Origin: Streptosporangiaceae bacterium
GTDB taxonomy: Bacteria > Actinomycetota > Actinomycetes > Streptosporangiales > Streptosporangiaceae
NCBI GenBank assembly: GCA_030050125.1
Contig: JASIJN010000334.1
Span: 1-16,965 of the forward strand
Length of the DNA stretch: 16,965 nt
Reading direction: 5' to 3'
The notes under the pieces were generated by a model, which did not search any database, was not told the origin of the DNA, and worked only from the letters and a program-made list of their open reading frames with translations. A program made the translations under genes and the position numbers. Shown here piece by piece: positions 1 through 7,533 of this stretch. Every line of letters starts with the position of its first letter. The first letter of the stretch is position 1.

Positions 1-656
1 GGCACCACCGTGGCCCCGGCCGACTCCGCGGTGGCCGATGCGGCCATCGCCGAGACCGAGCGGCCGGCGGGCACCAGGACGACCACGCGGCCCCGCGGCC
101 CCGGCCGGGTCATCACGGGAAGCCCGGACGGCTCGGTGATGACGCGCGCCCATGGCATCACCGCCGAGAGTTCCGAGGTCGTCAGCCCGACGGCGAGCAC
201 GCTGCGAGGATGCAGGTCGTTGATCTCGCGCAGCGCGACGGTGCTCAGCGACGAGGTCAGCCGCGCCTGCCGCGCGCCTTTCCCGCCGCTGCCGGAGGAG
301 GCGGTGCTGGCCGTGCCGGTGACCAGCGGCGACAGGAGCAATGGCGCATGCGCCCGCTCGGCCACGAACACGGCGGCGGCCACATCGGCCGGGCGGTTCG
401 CGTTGGCGACCACCGCGCTCGGTGCGCACCCGAACAGGGCCTGCGCCACGCCCGCGGCAACGGCGGCCGGCGAGCCAGACTCGACGAGCGTCCCCGCGGT
501 CGCGCGGGTGCAGGCCGACGAAGCGGGCGCCCCATGCTGGTAACCGGCAAAGGCGAAGGATACGGCGCCTACTGCGACGGACAAAGCAATTGTCAGCGTA
601 ATGCCCGGGCGATGTGAGATTTGCCGCCCGCGGCGGTCGCCCCATGGTCCTGGCAT
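1..656 (-). CDS. Exported protein resembling cell-wall-binding repeat 2 (CWB2) proteins, 3' end cut by window edge
   Basis: Open reading frame with an ATG at 656-654 that stays open to the left edge (218 codons seen, no stop), so it is partial. A GGGGGA purine run ends 8 bases before the ATG and could be its ribosome binding site. A basic N-terminus is followed by a hydrophobic stretch at about residues 18-38, which looks like a signal peptide or membrane anchor; no lipobox cysteine follows it. Residues 78-110 read as a valine/alanine strand, an Asn-Arg-Pro-Ala-Asp turn, a helix, then APLLLSPL. Residues 139-158 read ALREI..L.P..VLAVG. This alternation resembles the CWB2 repeat family (surface proteins of actinobacteria and clostridia), though the repeats here are divergent. 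Cys49 and Cys77 could form a disulphide. It lies downstream of the LivF gene on the same strand, separated by nearly 300 bases, so it probably has its own promoter. The family assignment is by pattern only. Confidence 0.6.
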   Translation of the reverse strand, partial: MPGPWGDRRGRQISHRPGITLTIALSVAVGAVSFAFAGYQHGAPASSACTRATAGTLVESGSPAAVAAGVAQALFGCAPSAVVANANRPADVAAAVFVAERAHAPLLLSPLVTGTASTASSGSGGKGARQARLTSSLSTVALREINDLHPRSVLAVGLTTSELSAVMPWARVITEPSGLPVMTRPGPRGRVVVLVPAGRSVSAMAASATAESAGATVV

Positions 657-942
657 GCGGTAGTTCCCCCGTATAGATTACCAATCCATTTACCGGCATT
701 GGCGGGACATTGGCCGTTGGAAGCCATTTATGCTGGCGAAGGCTTTATCGCCCGCGAGACGGCGCGTTAAACATTCTGCTGTTTTGGCCGCCACAAGTGC
801 CTGCCGGTTTCGCGGGAGAAGACCTGTTATTGGACCGGCCCATTCCGGGCTGAAGAGTGGCCATAGTCGGGCCCGGCCGAGGCCGCGATCCCGGGCCCGG
901 CCGCGGGCGCGATCAGCCGATGCGCGAGCGTCCCGCCCGGGC
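657..942. other. Intergenic region between livF-type gene and the CWB2-like gene
   Basis: No coding sequence is supported here. The half next to the CWB2-like gene (about 660-735) is AT-richer than its surroundings and should hold that gene's minus-strand promoter, but I could not identify a convincing -35/-10 pair. A 7-bp perfect inverted repeat, CCCGCGA at 751-757 and TCGCGGG at 810-816, has a 52-base loop and is of doubtful meaning. The half next to the ATPase stop contains a GC-rich tandem repeat, listed separately. Confidence 0.4.
868..914. repeat. Two-copy 23-base tandem repeat, possible transcription end of livF-type gene
   Basis: Copies at 868-890 and 892-914 match at 21 of 23 positions. 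Both start CGGGCCCGGCCG and end CGCGATC. Each contains the self-complementary CGGGCCCG, so the two copies can also pair with each other as a hairpin with a 16-base loop. The repeat lies 29 bases beyond the ATPase stop on the minus strand, where a terminator would be expected, but there is no T-tract. Confidence 0.4.
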
Positions 943-1659
943 TCAGTTCGGCAACCCGCCGAGGTAGCTGGCGGCGAGCAGCGCGTTGTCGCTGCTCAGC
1001 CGATCGGCGGTGTCGGCCGCCACGAGTTCGCCGTGCGCGAGCACGTAGCCGCGGCTGGCGATCTTCAGAGCCAGGTGCACGTGCTGTTCGACCAGAAGCA
1101 CGCCGACCCCGCTCGTGGCGGCGAAGTCGCGCACGACGGGCAGCAGGCGCTCGACGATCAGCGGGGCGAGACCGAGGCTGAGCTCGTCAAGCAGCAGGAC
1201 CCTCGGCTTTCGCACGAGCGCCCGGGACAGCGCCAGCATCTGCTGCTCGCCGCCCGACAGCAGCCCGGCCCGGCGCCCGCGCAATTCCCGCAACGCCGGG
1301 AAATGCTCGAACGCCGCCTCCTGGTCGGCTGGTTCGGACACGCCATCCAGGCGGAAATGCTCGGCGACGGTGAGCCCGTAAAAGATCCCGCGGTCGTGCG
1401 GCACGTGAACGATCCCCCGGCGCGCCCGCACGGTCGGCGAGACGCCCGCGAGATCAGCGCCGTCCAGCCGCACAGCGCCGGCCATCGGCTTGATCAGGCC
1501 GGAGATGGCCCGCAGGGTGGTGGTCTTCCCGGCGCCGTTGGCACCCAGCAGGGCGACGACCTCGCCGGGGGACACCGTGAGCGTCAGGTCGCGCACCACT
1601 GGCGCGCGGTCGTACCCGACGCTCAGGCGGTCGACCTCGAGCGTGACAGTGCCGCTCAC
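943..1659 (-). CDS. livF: LivF-type ABC transporter ATP-binding protein
   Basis: Cytoplasmic ATPase of a branched-chain-amino-acid-type (HAAT) importer, expected to work with the fused permease/ATPase and binding protein encoded divergently to its right. From the GTG at 1659 the protein is 238 residues, the usual LivF length. Motifs in order: Walker A GANGAGKT (1546-1523), signature LSGGE (1260-1246), Walker B VLLLDE (1200-1183), and the H-loop histidine in VEQHV. SLGLAP after Walker B is characteristic of LivF. Two positions are unusual. The Q-loop region reads VPHDR where LivF usually has VPEGR, and the residue after the Walker B glutamate is Leu instead of the near-invariant Pro. The start is uncertain: in-frame ATGs at 1701 and 1716 and TTG at 1722 extend it up to 21 codons. 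None has a good ribosome binding site, and GTG 1659 has only a weak GGATGG. The fold and family are clear; the amino acid ligand is not. Confidence 0.88.
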   Translation of the reverse strand: MSGTVTLEVDRLSVGYDRAPVVRDLTLTVSPGEVVALLGANGAGKTTTLRAISGLIKPMAGAVRLDGADLAGVSPTVRARRGIVHVPHDRGIFYGLTVAEHFRLDGVSEPADQEAAFEHFPALRELRGRRAGLLSGGEQQMLALSRALVRKPRVLLLDELSLGLAPLIVERLLPVVRDFAATSGVGVLLVEQHVHLALKIASRGYVLAHGELVAADTADRLSSDNALLAASYLGGLPN

Positions 1660-1723
1660 TTGGCCATCCGCTCTATCTGGCGAGACACCGGGCCCACCCA
1701 TCAGCCGACGAAACATCAACAAA

Positions 1724-1763
1724 ACTGACGGACATGTTACTGACTAAATTGTTGACAAGTAAC
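1724..1763. promoter_or_regulatory. Divergent control region with inverted and direct repeats
   Basis: This AT-rich patch lies between the divergent livF-type and binding-protein genes. GTTACT (1736-1741) and AGTAAC (1758-1763) form a perfect 6-bp inverted repeat with a 16-base gap. ACTGAC occurs twice (1724-1729 and 1739-1744). A consensus -35 hexamer, TTGACA, lies at 1752-1757 on the plus strand, but the best -10 candidates (TTTGCT at spacing 17, GCTTAT at spacing 20) are poor. It is a plausible operator and promoter for both directions; the exact start sites are not established. Confidence 0.4.
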
Positions 1764-2062
1764 CCTCACAGGTCTTTGCTTATGGGTGTCTCACCGGGGG
1801 CACGGTCGGCCGTCACCTGGCCGCCATCCCGGAATGACATGCCGTTCTCTACCGATCGCTGCTGCACCCAGAACGCCGACGCGAAGCCCCCCCGACAGGG
1901 AGAGCAGTGGACACGACCGCGGTCATGAATGGCGGCTGGCCAGCCTGGGCTACGGCAGCGCCCCGCTTGCGGGAGAAGCGAGGGGTCCCCGGGACGGGAT
2001 AGGGGACCCGGTACGCGAGATTCGCAAGCCTCATGCAGCCGTACCTGCGCCAGGAGGACGAA
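1764..2062 (+). promoter_or_regulatory. Long structured 5' leader of the Liv-type binding protein gene
   Basis: About 300 bases separate the candidate -35 box from the start codon, and I find no supported gene in them. The stretch contains several self-complementary elements. GGCTGGCCAGCC (1934-1945) is a perfect palindrome. CCCG-CTTG-CGGG (1962-1973) is a short hairpin with the stable CUUG tetraloop. GGGTCCCC (1983-1990) pairs with GGGGACCC (2002-2009). If transcription starts near 1785, these form a structured untranslated leader. I could not match it to a known riboswitch class. The AGGAGG ribosome binding site at 2052-2057 lies 42 bases past the last stem. Confidence 0.4.
1983..2009 (+). 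terminator. 8-bp perfect stem-loop in the leader (attenuator or operator candidate)
   Basis: GGGTCCCC and GGGGACCC are perfect reverse complements with an 11-base loop (1991-2001), 53 bases before the start codon of the binding protein gene. No T-tract follows, so a simple intrinsic terminator is not established. A processing or stability hairpin, or a protein site on DNA, fits equally well. Confidence 0.35.
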
Positions 2063-3400
2063 ATGAGCAGGCAGAGTGGCAGAGGGCTGCTCGGAATGGC
2101 GGCCATCGCGGCCATCGCAGCGGTTGCGCTCGCCGCGGCCGGCTGCGGGAGCTCGAGCACCTCGAGCACCCCTTCCAGCAGTTCCACCAGCAATTCCAAC
2201 TCGGCCGCGAACGCGGCCCAGGGACCGGGCGGAGCCGGGTCCAAGTCCGTCACCAACTACCTGGTCTACACCGACGGCAAGGCCGGTAAGGCCGACCCGT
2301 CGCTCTCGCCGGTCTACATCGGCTGGCTCAACCAGCAGGGCGGCTCGCAGGCCATCGGCCCGCTGGCCACCAACGGCGCGCAGATGGCGGTGTCGTACAT
2401 CAACGCCGAGCTCGGCGGGGTAGACGGCCACCCGCTCGAGCTGTCCACGTGCTTCATCGCCTCCGCCGAGGAGGAGGGCACCACCTGCGGCCAGCAGTTC
2501 GCCGCGAACAACAAGATCGACGTGATCGCCGAGGGCGGCGTCGCGATCGGCATCCAGCCGTTCTACTCCTCGGTCGGGACGAAGACGCCGGTCATCGTCG
2601 GTGTGGCGGCCACGCCCACCGATGCCGTGCAACCCAACGCCGTGATCCTGTTCGGCGACGTGACCCACGTGCTCGGCCCGTTCGGCACCTACGCCAAGGA
2701 CGTGCTGCACGCCAAGACCGCGGCGCTGGTCTACCCGGACATCGCCGGCATCACCCAGGGCGCCGCCGCGATCGAGGCGGGGCTCAAGGCGGCCGGCGTG
2801 ACGGTCAAGGCCGTCGGCTACGACGAAACCCAGACCGACCTGACCGGAACGCTCATCGCGGCGGGCGCGACGACGGCCGACATGGTGATCCCGTACAGCG
2901 ACTCCTCGGGCTGCGTGAACCTGGCCAAGAGCCTGATCCAGCTGGGCATCACCAACGCCAAGAAGATCGTTTCCGCGCCGCTGTGCCTGAACGGGCAGGT
3001 CGCGGCCGGCCTTGGCGGCGACTACCCGATCTGGACGTATGCGATCGCCAGCTCGCTGTTCGGCGACCCGACCGATCCGGGCATGCCGGCCTACATGAAG
3101 GTGGCGGCGAAGTTCAGCACCCCGGCGGACGCGCCGGACCCGTGGAACATCGTCTCGTTCTCGCAGATCCTCACCATCGACCGGTTCATGAACGAGATCG
3201 GCTACGCGCACCTCAGCGCCTCGGCCATCCTGGCCAAGGCCAAGGCGTTCACCGGGCCGGTCGCGCTCGGCGCGCCGTCGCTGGACTGCGGGGAGTTCTC
3301 CTCGGCCCCGGCGGTCTGCAACGACCGGACCCAGTTCTTCGAGTACAAGGGCAAGCACGTGTTCGTCAAGGTGGCCGGCTGGCTGCAGCCGCCATCGTGA
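2063..3400 (+). CDS. Liv-type ABC transporter substrate-binding lipoprotein
   Basis: Extracytoplasmic receptor of the Liv/HAAT importer, 445 residues, of the Peripla_BP_6 type (LivJ/LivK/AmiC fold). The ATG at 2063 is preceded by AGGAGG at 2052-2057 with a 5-base spacer, which settles the start over an ATG 30 bases upstream. The N-terminus is a lipoprotein signal peptide: Arg residues, an Ala/Ile-rich core, then AAGC with the lipid cysteine at residue 28. A Ser/Thr/Asn-rich linker follows (about 29-55). The two-lobed domain begins near residue 88 (PVYIGWLNQQGG). It contains features typical of the family: ATNGAQMAVSYINAELGGVDGHPLEL, broken here only by length limits, then the second-lobe strand TAALVYPD and a C-terminal DRFMNEIG helix. 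The gene precedes the fused permease/ATPase by 94 bases, so the two are probably one operon. The ligand could be a branched-chain amino acid, another amino acid, an amide or an aromatic acid; sequence alone does not tell. Confidence 0.92.
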   Translation: MSRQSGRGLLGMAAIAAIAAVALAAAGCGSSSTSSTPSSSSTSNSNSAANAAQGPGGAGSKSVTNYLVYTDGKAGKADPSLSPVYIGWLNQQGGSQAIGPLATNGAQMAVSYINAELGGVDGHPLELSTCFIASAEEEGTTCGQQFAANNKIDVIAEGGVAIGIQPFYSSVGTKTPVIVGVAATPTDAVQPNAVILFGDVTHVLGPFGTYAKDVLHAKTAALVYPDIAGITQGAAAIEAGLKAAGVTVKAVGYDETQTDLTGTLIAAGATTADMVIPYSDSSGCVNLAKSLIQLGITNAKKIVSAPLCLNGQVAAGLGGDYPIWTYAIASSLFGDPTDPGMPAYMKVAAKFSTPADAPDPWNIVSFSQILTIDRFMNEIGYAHLSASAILAKAKAFTGPVALGAPSLDCGEFSSAPAVCNDRTQFFEYKGKHVFVKVAGWLQPPS

Positions 3401-3494
3401 CCGGTGTCGAAAGAGGGGCGAGGGAGCCCGCGACCGAGCGAGGAGGGAAGGAGGCGCGCCTAAGCGCCCCGGAGGCGAGCGAGAGACATAAAGA
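3401..3494 (+). other. Purine-rich spacer with small hairpin
   Basis: The spacer between the binding protein and the fused permease is unusually purine-rich. It carries CGAGCGAG twice and a short hairpin, GGCGC (3453-3457) with GCGCC (3464-3468), containing the palindrome GGCGCGCC. A hairpin after a binding-protein gene often lowers downstream expression relative to the receptor; that role is inferred here. Confidence 0.3.
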
Positions 3495-6329
3495 GTGGAA
3501 ATCATACTGCTGTTCGTCCTGCTCGGGCTCGGCTCCGGCGCGCTGATCGCCGGGATCGCGCTGGCCGTGGTGCTCACCTATCGCGGGTCGGGAATCATCA
3601 ACCTCTCGACCGGCGGGATGGCCATGCTCGGCGGCTATGCCTACTGGGCGCTGAACACCGGGAAGATCGCCTCGCTCCCGACCTGGCTGGCGCTGCCGCT
3701 GAGCCTGCTGTTCGTGGTGGCCGTCGGCGCGGTCACCGAGATCGTCGTGTACCGGCCGCTGCGCAACTCCGCGCCGCTGGCCAAGCTGGTCGCCTCGCTC
3801 GGCGTGCTGCTGGTCGCGCAGGCGGCGATGCTGCTCGCCTTCGGCATCGCGCCCCAGCCCGAGCCGAGCATCCTGCCGCAGAACGACGTGCACATGCTCG
3901 GCGCGGTGGTCCCGGTGGACCGGTTCATCCTCACCGGCATGGTGATCGTGGCCGCGGCGGTGCTCGCCGCGGTTTACAAGTGGACCCGGTTCGGGCTCGC
4001 CACCCGTGCGGCGTCGGAGAACGAGGTCGCGGCCATGCTCGGCGGACTGTCGCCGAACATGATCTCGCTGGTCAACACGCTGATCGCCGCGCTGCTGGCC
4101 GGGGGCCTGGGCATCCTGGCCGCCTCGATCACCGAGCTTGACCCGCAGACGCTGCCGCTCCAGATCATCCCGGCGCTGGCCGCGGCGCTGCTGGCCGGGT
4201 TCACGTCGTTCGGCGTCGCCTGCGGCGCGAGCATCGGGATCGGGATCCTCTACTCGCTGATCCAGTACGTCTCGAGTCAGTCCTGGTTCCCGCAGTCCGG
4301 CGGGGTCGCCCTGCCCGGCGTCACCGACCTGCTCGCGTTCCTGATCATCGTGGGCGTGCTCTTCTGGCGCGGATCGCGGATACCCGCCCGGGGCGAACTG
4401 GTGGAGCGGCGCCTGCCGGCGGTGCCGCGCCCGCGGAACCTGGCCCGCACCTCGCTGATCCTGGCCGCGGTGGCCGCGGTGGCCCTGGTCGTGCTGCCGT
4501 TCGACTTCCGCGAGGCGCTGATCAACACGCTGATCGGAACGCTCATGGCGCTGTCGCTCGTGGTCGTCACCGGCTTTGTGGGACAGATCTCGGTGGTCCA
4601 GCTCAGCCTGGCCGGGGCGGCCGGCTTCACGATCGCGCACATGGCCTTCAACTTCGGGATCACGTTCCCGGTCGCGGCGCTCGCCGGCATCGCGGTGGCG
4701 GTGGCGATCGGCATGGCGACCGCGGTATCGGCGCTGCGGGTGCGGGGCGTGAGCCTGGCCGTCGTGACGCTGGCCGGCGCGGTCGCGATCGAGAACTTCG
4801 GCTTCGTCAACAACACCTGGGGCGGCGGTGAGGCCGGGTCGCCGGTGCCCGAGCCGAAGTGGTTCGGGCTCGACCTCGGGCCGCAGGCCCCGTTCCGCGG
4901 GCTCGACCATGATCTGCCGAGCCCGGTGTTCGGCTGGGTCGCGCTGGTCTGCGTGGTGCTGCTCTGCGCGGGCGTGGGGGTGATGCGCCGGCGCTCGCTC
5001 GGACAGCGGATGCTCGCCGTGAGGTCCAACGAGCGCGCCGCCGCCGCGGCGGCGATCAATCCCCGGACGGTCAAGTTCGCCGGCTTCGGCATCGCGGCGT
5101 TCATCGCCGGCGTGGCGGGCGACCTGTACGCGTACAACTTCGGGTCGGTCAGCGCCGACCGGTTCGACGCGGTCACCGCGCTGAGCCTGATCGCGTTCGC
5201 GTACGCGGGCGGCATCACGCTGATCTCCGGCGCGGTGTTCGCCGGCCTGATCTCCGCGCAGGCGCTGATCCCGTATGCGCTGGACAAGTGGTTCGGGCTG
5301 AACGGGAACTGGTTCCTGCTGTTCGGCGGCGTGCTGCTGATCTTCACCCTGATCCGGAACCCGGAGGGCGTCGCCGGCGATATCTATAGGCGCACCCATA
5401 AGCGACCCGTGCTCCGCCCGCCGGCCGGTCACGGGGGCTCGGCCGCGGAGAGGGACGGGGAGCTGGTTCCGGGCGGGGGCACGCGGGCGGGCCTGGCCGG
5501 GTCGCCTGCCCTGGGGCAACACGGCGGGTCGTCCCCCCCGGGCGGCACCGTGCTGCGGGTGAGCGGGCTGTCCGTGGCGTTCGGCGGCGTCCGCGCGCTG
5601 CGAGACGTCTCGCTCGAGGTGCGCGACGGCGAGCTGGTCGGCCTGATCGGTCCCAACGGGGCAGGCAAGACCACGCTGGTCGACGCGGTAACCGGCTTCG
5701 TGACCGGCGGCGGCCGGGTCGAGCTGGACGGGCATTCCCTGGCCGGGCTCCCGCCGCACGAACGCGCCCGTCGCGGCCTGGCCCGGACCTGGCAGGGCAC
5801 CGAGCTCTTCCACGACCTCGATGTGCGGGAGAACCTGATGGTCGCGGCCGACCGGCCGGGCTGGCGGTCGATCACCAGGCGGTCCGTGGCCGCGCGGCGC
5901 GACGCCGAGGCGGCGCTCGGGGTCTTCGACCTGGGGTGGGCCGCCGACGCCATGCCCGATCAGCTCTCCGAGGGCCAGCGCAAGCTGGTCGGGGTGGCCC
6001 GGGCCCTGGCCGGGAACCACCGGATCGTGTGCCTCGACGAGCCCGCCGCGGGCCTCGACGCGCGCGAGACCGGGGAACTCGGCCGGCGCCTGCGTGCCCT
6101 GGCCGACGAGGGCCAGTCCACGCTGCTGATCGACCATGACATGGGGCTCGTGCTGAGCATCTGCGACCGGGTGGTCGTCCTGGAGTTCGGGCGGGTCATC
6201 GCCGACGGCCCGCCGGGCCAGGTACGCCGCAACCCCCGGGTGGTGGCCGCGTATCTCGGCACGGGCCACGCCGAGCCCGGCGCAGCCGAAGCCCCGCCGA
6301 CCGGGCCCGCCCAAGTGGAGGCGGGTTAG
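3495..6329 (+). CDS. Fused LivH-LivM-LivG: two permease domains plus ATPase in one protein
   Basis: This single 944-residue chain carries three importer subunits. Residues 1-295 are the LivH permease (multiple membrane segments; IINLSTGGMAMLGGY is the family's N-terminal motif). Residues 318-625 are the LivM permease: GFVGQISVVQLSLAGAAGF at 361-379, and the cytoplasmic coupling loop ending in AAINPRTVKFAGFGIAAF near 519-536. A Gly/Pro-rich linker (about 635-685) leads to the LivG ATPase at 686-922. ATPase motifs are Walker A GPNGAGKT (719-726), Q-loop Gln767, signature LSEGQ (824-828), Walker B IVCLDE (844-849) and H-loop His881, all intact. The GTG start gives the expected LivH N-terminus, but its ribosome binding site is weak (a GAGAG about 8 bases upstream). 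It should pair with the divergent LivF-type ATPase to make a two-permease, two-ATPase importer. Permease-ATPase fusions are known in actinobacterial Liv systems; a triple fusion is less usual. Confidence 0.92.
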   Translation: MEIILLFVLLGLGSGALIAGIALAVVLTYRGSGIINLSTGGMAMLGGYAYWALNTGKIASLPTWLALPLSLLFVVAVGAVTEIVVYRPLRNSAPLAKLVASLGVLLVAQAAMLLAFGIAPQPEPSILPQNDVHMLGAVVPVDRFILTGMVIVAAAVLAAVYKWTRFGLATRAASENEVAAMLGGLSPNMISLVNTLIAALLAGGLGILAASITELDPQTLPLQIIPALAAALLAGFTSFGVACGASIGIGILYSLIQYVSSQSWFPQSGGVALPGVTDLLAFLIIVGVLFWRGSRIPARGELVERRLPAVPRPRNLARTSLILAAVAAVALVVLPFDFREALINTLIGTLMALSLVVVTGFVGQISVVQLSLAGAAGFTIAHMAFNFGITFPVAALAGIAVAVAIGMATAVSALRVRGVSLAVVTLAGAVAIENFGFVNNTWGGGEAGSPVPEPKWFGLDLGPQAPFRGLDHDLPSPVFGWVALVCVVLLCAGVGVMRRRSLGQRMLAVRSNERAAAAAAINPRTVKFAGFGIAAFIAGVAGDLYAYNFGSVSADRFDAVTALSLIAFAYAGGITLISGAVFAGLISAQALIPYALDKWFGLNGNWFLLFGGVLLIFTLIRNPEGVAGDIYRRTHKRPVLRPPAGHGGSAAERDGELVPGGGTRAGLAGSPALGQHGGSSPPGGTVLRVSGLSVAFGGVRALRDVSLEVRDGELVGLIGPNGAGKTTLVDAVTGFVTGGGRVELDGHSLAGLPPHERARRGLARTWQGTELFHDLDVRENLMVAADRPGWRSITRRSVAARRDAEAALGVFDLGWAADAMPDQLSEGQRKLVGVARALAGNHRIVCLDEPAAGLDARETGELGRRLRALADEGQSTLLIDHDMGLVLSICDRVVVLEFGRVIADGPPGQVRRNPRVVAAYLGTGHAEPGAAEAPPTGPAQVEAG

Positions 6330-6391
6330 CACGAGACGTGGCGTTGACAACCGTCGTTTGAACGCTCAGTCGCAACCCAGGAGGGCCGGAA

Positions 6392-7492
6392 ATGCTAGAC
6401 AATCTCCACGCCGACGTGATCGGCTCCATGCTGCGTCCCCGTTACCTGTGGGAGGCGCGGGCCGCCCTGGACGCCGGCCAGATTTCGGCGGCACAGTTCA
6501 AGCGGGTCGAGGACCGCGCGGTGGACGGGGCGATCGCCCTGCAGGAGGGCTGCGGGCTCGACGCCATCACCGACGGGGAGCTGCGCCGGTTCTCGTTCCT
6601 CGACCAGTTGCTGGGCGAGATCGAGGGCGGCAGCGACAAGGAGGGCGCGGCCGTCCGGTTCCACGCGAAGGACCCCAGCGAGGACTGGGACTGGCATCCG
6701 CCGGTGACGATCACCGGCAGGCTCCGGGCCCGGCGCCAGATCACTCTCGAGGAGTTCGCGTACGCCCGGGCCCGGGCGCAGCGGACGGTGAAGGTGACGC
6801 TGCCCAGCCCGCTGGTGCTCTACGGCGCGTGGTCGCCGGAGCTGTCCACGGCCGCCTACGCCGACCCGTGGGAGATGTTCACCGACGCCGCGACGATCAT
6901 CCGCGAGGAGGCGGCGGCGCTGGCCCGCCTGGGCTGCACCTACATCCAGATCGACTCCCCGGACCTGGGCACCCTGGTCGACCCGGAGAACCGGCAGCTG
7001 CGCGAGTCGCTGGGCATGCCGACCGAGCGCACCCTCACCGACGGCGTCGACATCATCAACTCCGTCGGCGACGTCCCCGGGGTCACCTTCGGCCTGCACC
7101 TGTGCAAGGGCAACTATCAGAGCAAGTGGATCGCGAGCGGCGGCTACGACTCGACCGCGGACAAGATATTCAGCCGGATGAGCAACTTCGACGTGTTCCT
7201 GCTCGAATACGACGACGAGCGGTCGGGCTCGTTCGAGCCGCTGGCCAACGTGCCGGACGACAAGCTGGTCATCCTCGGCCTGGTGTCCAGCAAGTGGGCG
7301 GAGATCGAGCCCGTCGACACGCTCGTGGCGCGGATCAACGAGGCGGCGCGTTACGTGGACCTGGAGCGGCTCGGCCTGTCCACCCAGTGCGGGTTCTCCC
7401 CGGTCTCGATCGGGGCCAACCTGATCACCCAGGACACCCAGCAGCGCAAGCTGGAGCTGGTCGGGGAGGTGGCCCGCCAGGTCTGGGGCTAA
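6392..7492 (+). CDS. MetE-family (cobalamin-independent) zinc methyltransferase, short form
   Basis: The 366-residue protein corresponds to the C-terminal catalytic barrel of methionine synthase MetE (Meth_synt_2), roughly half the length of full MetE. The zinc ligand set of the family is present: His236 and Cys238 in GLHLCKGN, Glu272 in FLLEYD, and Cys333 in STQCGFSP. Other family features are VIGSMLRP at the N-terminus, ITDGELRR (59-66) and YIQIDSPD (184-191). The ATG has AGGAGGG at 6379-6385 with a 6-base spacer. It lies 62 bases after the fused Liv gene on the same strand, so it is probably co-transcribed. Short MetE paralogs without the N-terminal barrel act in methionine synthesis in some organisms, but others work on unrelated thiols or methyl donors (for example epoxyalkane:CoM transferase). 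Its placement beside an importer suggests a catabolic or salvage methyl transfer; the substrate is unknown. Confidence 0.88.
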   Translation: MLDNLHADVIGSMLRPRYLWEARAALDAGQISAAQFKRVEDRAVDGAIALQEGCGLDAITDGELRRFSFLDQLLGEIEGGSDKEGAAVRFHAKDPSEDWDWHPPVTITGRLRARRQITLEEFAYARARAQRTVKVTLPSPLVLYGAWSPELSTAAYADPWEMFTDAATIIREEAAALARLGCTYIQIDSPDLGTLVDPENRQLRESLGMPTERTLTDGVDIINSVGDVPGVTFGLHLCKGNYQSKWIASGGYDSTADKIFSRMSNFDVFLLEYDDERSGSFEPLANVPDDKLVILGLVSSKWAEIEPVDTLVARINEAARYVDLERLGLSTQCGFSPVSIGANLITQDTQQRKLELVGEVARQVWG

Positions 7493-7493
7493 C

Positions 7494-7533
7494 GGCCCGA
7501 CCGGCAGATTGAGTTCAGAGTCCGGCCGGGACC
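7494..7533. terminator. Candidate bidirectional terminator between convergent genes
   Basis: GGCCCGACCGG (7494-7504) pairs with CCGGCCGGGACC (7522-7533) with one mismatch and one bulged A, giving ten base pairs and a 17-base loop. It lies where the plus-strand methyltransferase and the minus-strand dioxygenase converge and overlaps the last codons of the dioxygenase. There is no T-tract, as is common in high-GC actinobacteria. Confidence 0.45.

Noticed and set aside
730..1728. 332-codon plus-strand frame over the LivF-type ATPase
   Set aside because: The opposite strand encodes all the ABC ATPase motifs; this frame has none.
1918..2010. Possible SAM-IV-type riboswitch, because GGTCATGAATGGC resembles the start of actinobacterial examples and a MetE-like gene is nearby
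   Set aside because: The conserved GGCAACCC core and the closing arm that should pair with GGTCAT are missing, and the gene directly downstream is a Liv-type receptor.
1766..3577. 603-codon minus-strand frame over the receptor gene and its leader
   Set aside because: Composition is that of an antisense shadow; the plus strand has a lipoprotein signal peptide, a solute-binding fold and an ideal ribosome binding site.
3366..6350. Very long minus-strand reading frame (994 codons) opposite the fused Liv gene
   Set aside because: It is Arg/Asp/Gln/His-rich low-complexity sequence typical of the antisense frame of a high-GC gene, and the plus strand carries intact permease and ATPase motifs throughout.
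6344..6372. Separate promoter for the MetE-like gene at TTGACA (6344-6349)
   Set aside because: The -35 hexamer is perfect, but no acceptable -10 box lies 16-18 bases downstream. Co-transcription with the Liv gene is equally likely. The 8-mer GTTGACAA also occurs at 1751-1758, which I take as coincidence.
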